Assembly: GCA_019112635.1 (NCBI GenBank)
Contig: DXIX01000009.1
Location: forward strand, 1 to 33,144
Direction of reading: 5' to 3'
Source: Candidatus Blautia intestinigallinarum
Lineage (GTDB): Bacteria > Bacillota > Clostridia > Lachnospirales > Lachnospiraceae
Length of the DNA stretch: 33,144 bases
The stretch's first letter is position 1, and the number at the start of each line of letters is the position of its first letter. Made by a program: the position numbers and the translations under genes. This document shows, piece by piece, positions 31,006 to 33,144 of this stretch. Under the pieces are notes generated by a model. The model saw nothing but the letters and a program-made list of their open reading frames with translations, was not told where the DNA came from and searched no databases.

Positions 31006-33090
31006 ATGGCTGCAAAACATGGTAGTTTATCCATTAACAGCGAAAATATCTTTCCAATTATAAAAAAGTGGCTGTATTCTGACCACGATATTTTCGTTCG
31101 TGAGATGGTTTCCAATGGATGTGATGCAATCACCAAATTAAAAAAACTGGAAGTTATGGGAGAATACACATTTCCCGATGACTACAAAGCGAAAATCCAG
31201 GTAATTGTCAACCCGGAAGAGAAGACACTGAAATTTATCGATAACGGAATCGGAATGACCGCCGATGAAGTGGAAGAATATATTACACAAATCGCTTTCT
31301 CTGGAGCAACTGAATTTCTGGAGAAATACAAAGACAAAACCACGGATGATCAGATGATTGGCCATTTCGGACTTGGTTTCTACTCTGCATTCATGGTTGC
31401 GGATGAAGTGCATATCGATACTCTTTCCTACAAAGAAGGTTCCTCTCCCGTACACTGGTCCTGTGACGGCGGTACAGAATATGATATCCAGGATGGCAAC
31501 AAAAATACGGTTGGAACAGAGATCACACTGTTTCTGAATGAAGAGAGCCTGGAATTCTCCAACGAATACCGTATGCGTGAAGTACTGGAAAAGTACTGCT
31601 CCTTCATGCCGGTTGAGATCTATCTCTCCAACGCCAATGCCGCTCAGGAATATGAGACCATCGATGAGTCAGAATTAAGAGATGATGATGTTGTCGTAGA
31701 ACACATTCACGAAGACGCCAAGACAGAAGAAAAAGAAAATGAGAACGGCGAGAAGGAGATCGTGGAAGTATCTCCTGCCAAAGAAAAAGTAAAAATCAAC
31801 AAACGCCCTGTTTCCATCAATGACACCCATCCTCTGTGGACCAAACATCCCAATGAGTGCACCGATGAGGAATACCGCAACTTCTATCGGAAAGTTTTCC
31901 TGGATTACAAAGAGCCTCTGTTCTGGATTCATCTGAATATGGACTACCCATTTAACTTAAAAGGTATTCTGTACTTCCCGAAAATCAACACCGAGTATGA
32001 TTCCATTGAAGGCACCATCAAACTGTATAACAATCAGGTATTTATCGCAGACAATATCAAAGAAGTCATTCCTGAATTCCTGATGCTGCTCAAAGGTGTG
32101 ATTGACTGTCCGGATCTTCCGCTGAATGTGTCCAGAAGTGCCCTGCAAAACGATGGTTTTGTTCAGAAAATCTCAGAATATATCACGAAGAAAGTGGCAG
32201 ACAAACTGATCGGTATGTGCAAAACCGATCGGGAATCCTACGAAAAATACTGGGATGATATCAGCCCGTTCATCAAATTTGGCTGCATCAAGGATCAGAA
32301 ATTCTCAGAGAAAATGATGGACTACATCTTATTCAAGAATCTGGATGACAAATATCTGACCTTGAAAGACTGCATTGAAGAAAACAAAAAAGAGAATGCC
32401 GACTCTGAGCCGCAAAATGATGCTGAGCAGACTTCCGAGGAGACTGCAGAAGAAGCTAAGACCGAGGAAACTTCTGACGAGAAGAAAGAGCCTGAGAAAA
32501 CGATTATCCACTATGTAACCGATCCTGTACAGCAGAGCCAGTACATCAATCTGTTCAAAGAGCAAGGCATGGATGCAGTTATCCTTCGTCACAACATTGA
32601 CACTGCCTTTATCTCTCATCTGGAGCAGCTCAATCAAGAGATCCGTTTCCAGAGAATTGACGCCGATGTCACTGACAGCCTGAAAGAAGAGGGAGAAGCA
32701 GACGAAGAGCTGACCAAATCTCTCACTGATCTGTTCCGCAAGACTCTGAATAAGGAGAAACTGGAAGTCAAAGTGGAGAAACTGAAAAATGAAAATCTCT
32801 CTGCAATGATCACATTGTCAGAGGAAAGCCGCCGTATGCAGGAAATGATGAAAATGTACAATATGTATGGCATGGATCCGAACATGTTCGGAGGCAACGA
32901 GACTTTGGTACTCAATGCCAACCATCCATTGGTTCAGTACGTGGTAGAACATCAGAAATCGAAAAAAGTTCCTGTCATCTGCGAACAGCTCTACGATCTG
33001 GCAATGTTAAGCCACAAGCAGCTCTCACCTGAAGAAATGACTCGCTTTGTCAACCGCAGCAATGAGATCATGCTCATGCTTACCAAATAG
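31006..33090 (+). CDS. htpG: Molecular chaperone HtpG (Hsp90)
   Basis: This 694-residue Hsp90 has a GHKL ATPase domain with REMVSNGCDAITKL (about 32-45, the usual Asn-Ala pair altered to Asn-Gly-Cys-Asp), DNGIGMT (about 80-86) and GHFGLGFYSAFMVAD. The middle domain starts near 265 and the dimerisation domain follows about 510. At 694 residues it is some 60-70 longer than typical HtpG (about 625-635), because of two charged insertions: about 218-262 (between ATPase and middle domains) and about 458-500 (Glu/Lys/Ala/Thr-rich). AGGAG is 10 nt before the ATG. The frame extends 29 codons upstream into the promoter, which is not coding. Confidence 0.96.
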   Translation: MAAKHGSLSINSENIFPIIKKWLYSDHDIFVREMVSNGCDAITKLKKLEVMGEYTFPDDYKAKIQVIVNPEEKTLKFIDNGIGMTADEVEEYITQIAFSGATEFLEKYKDKTTDDQMIGHFGLGFYSAFMVADEVHIDTLSYKEGSSPVHWSCDGGTEYDIQDGNKNTVGTEITLFLNEESLEFSNEYRMREVLEKYCSFMPVEIYLSNANAAQEYETIDESELRDDDVVVEHIHEDAKTEEKENENGEKEIVEVSPAKEKVKINKRPVSINDTHPLWTKHPNECTDEEYRNFYRKVFLDYKEPLFWIHLNMDYPFNLKGILYFPKINTEYDSIEGTIKLYNNQVFIADNIKEVIPEFLMLLKGVIDCPDLPLNVSRSALQNDGFVQKISEYITKKVADKLIGMCKTDRESYEKYWDDISPFIKFGCIKDQKFSEKMMDYILFKNLDDKYLTLKDCIEENKKENADSEPQNDAEQTSEETAEEAKTEETSDEKKEPEKTIIHYVTDPVQQSQYINLFKEQGMDAVILRHNIDTAFISHLEQLNQEIRFQRIDADVTDSLKEEGEADEELTKSLTDLFRKTLNKEKLEVKVEKLKNENLSAMITLSEESRRMQEMMKMYNMYGMDPNMFGGNETLVLNANHPLVQYVVEHQKSKKVPVICEQLYDLAMLSHKQLSPEEMTRFVNRSNEIMLMLTK

Positions 33091-33093
33091 AAA

Positions 33094-33127
33094 AAGAAAG
33101 GACAGCCAACATCGGCTGTCCTTTCTT
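33094..33127 (+). terminator. Terminator of htpG
   Basis: A perfect 14-bp stem (33094-33107 with 33114-33127) has a 6-nt loop. The 3' arm ends CCTTTCTT, so the U-tract is interrupted. It begins 4 nt past the htpG stop. Confidence 0.8.
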
Positions 33128-33144
33128 ATCTGTCATTTATCTTC

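Noticed and set aside
1..33144. CRISPR arrays, insertion sequences, tRNA or rRNA genes, prophage
   Set aside because: No regularly spaced repeats, transposase-like proteins, cloverleaf sequences or phage genes were seen in any gap.

Overview
The window is a gene-dense, low-to-moderate GC chromosomal segment from a strictly fermentative Firmicute. It most resembles the Lachnospiraceae (gut Clostridia). The evidence is a ferredoxin-linked 2-oxoacid oxidoreductase with ptb/buk, strong AGGAGG ribosome binding sites, HrcA/CIRCE control, several small families typical of that group, and no respiratory genes. No tRNA, rRNA, CRISPR array, insertion sequence or phage gene was seen.

Region 1 (1-8226) is a catabolic locus arranged around a divergent IclR regulator. 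Leftward from about 5128 run the gamma, delta, alpha and beta subunits of a 2-oxoacid:ferredoxin oxidoreductase, a two-cysteine Asp/Glu-type racemase, a YkvI-like transporter and the start of a branched-chain aminotransferase (cut by the window edge). Rightward run iclR, butyrate kinase and phosphate butyryltransferase. Together they can take up an amino acid, transaminate it, oxidise the 2-oxoacid to an acyl-CoA with ferredoxin reduction, and convert the acyl-CoA to a (branched) short-chain acid plus ATP. The same 16-bp sequence lies at both the oxidoreductase promoter and the buk promoter and is the best candidate IclR operator.

Region 2 (8271-15960) is housekeeping on the minus strand: radA, a conserved small protein, acylphosphatase, a gntR-clpC pair, an SseB-like protein, and thiC behind a complete TPP riboswitch.

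Region 3 (16038-23318) holds the purE-purM-purN-purD operon. Upstream of it is a tightly packed VanZ / small membrane protein / YfbR-like HD nucleotidase / M29 aminopeptidase cluster, and then an unlisted 50-residue membrane peptide just downstream of pyrE.

Region 4 (23335-28384) is pyrimidine synthesis: pyrC-pyrF-pyrK-pyrD, a terminator, an 89-residue unknown, then pyrE with its own promoter.

Region 5 (28385-33144) has a divergent intergenic region with a strong promoter and a predicted three-way-junction RNA ahead of a cold-shock gene. It continues with a small membrane protein, a DegV lipid-binding protein, a DUF5721-like protein, and htpG. htpG is preceded by a perfect CIRCE element that also looks like the terminator of the gene before it.

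All functions come from motif and family recognition by eye. No database search was run.
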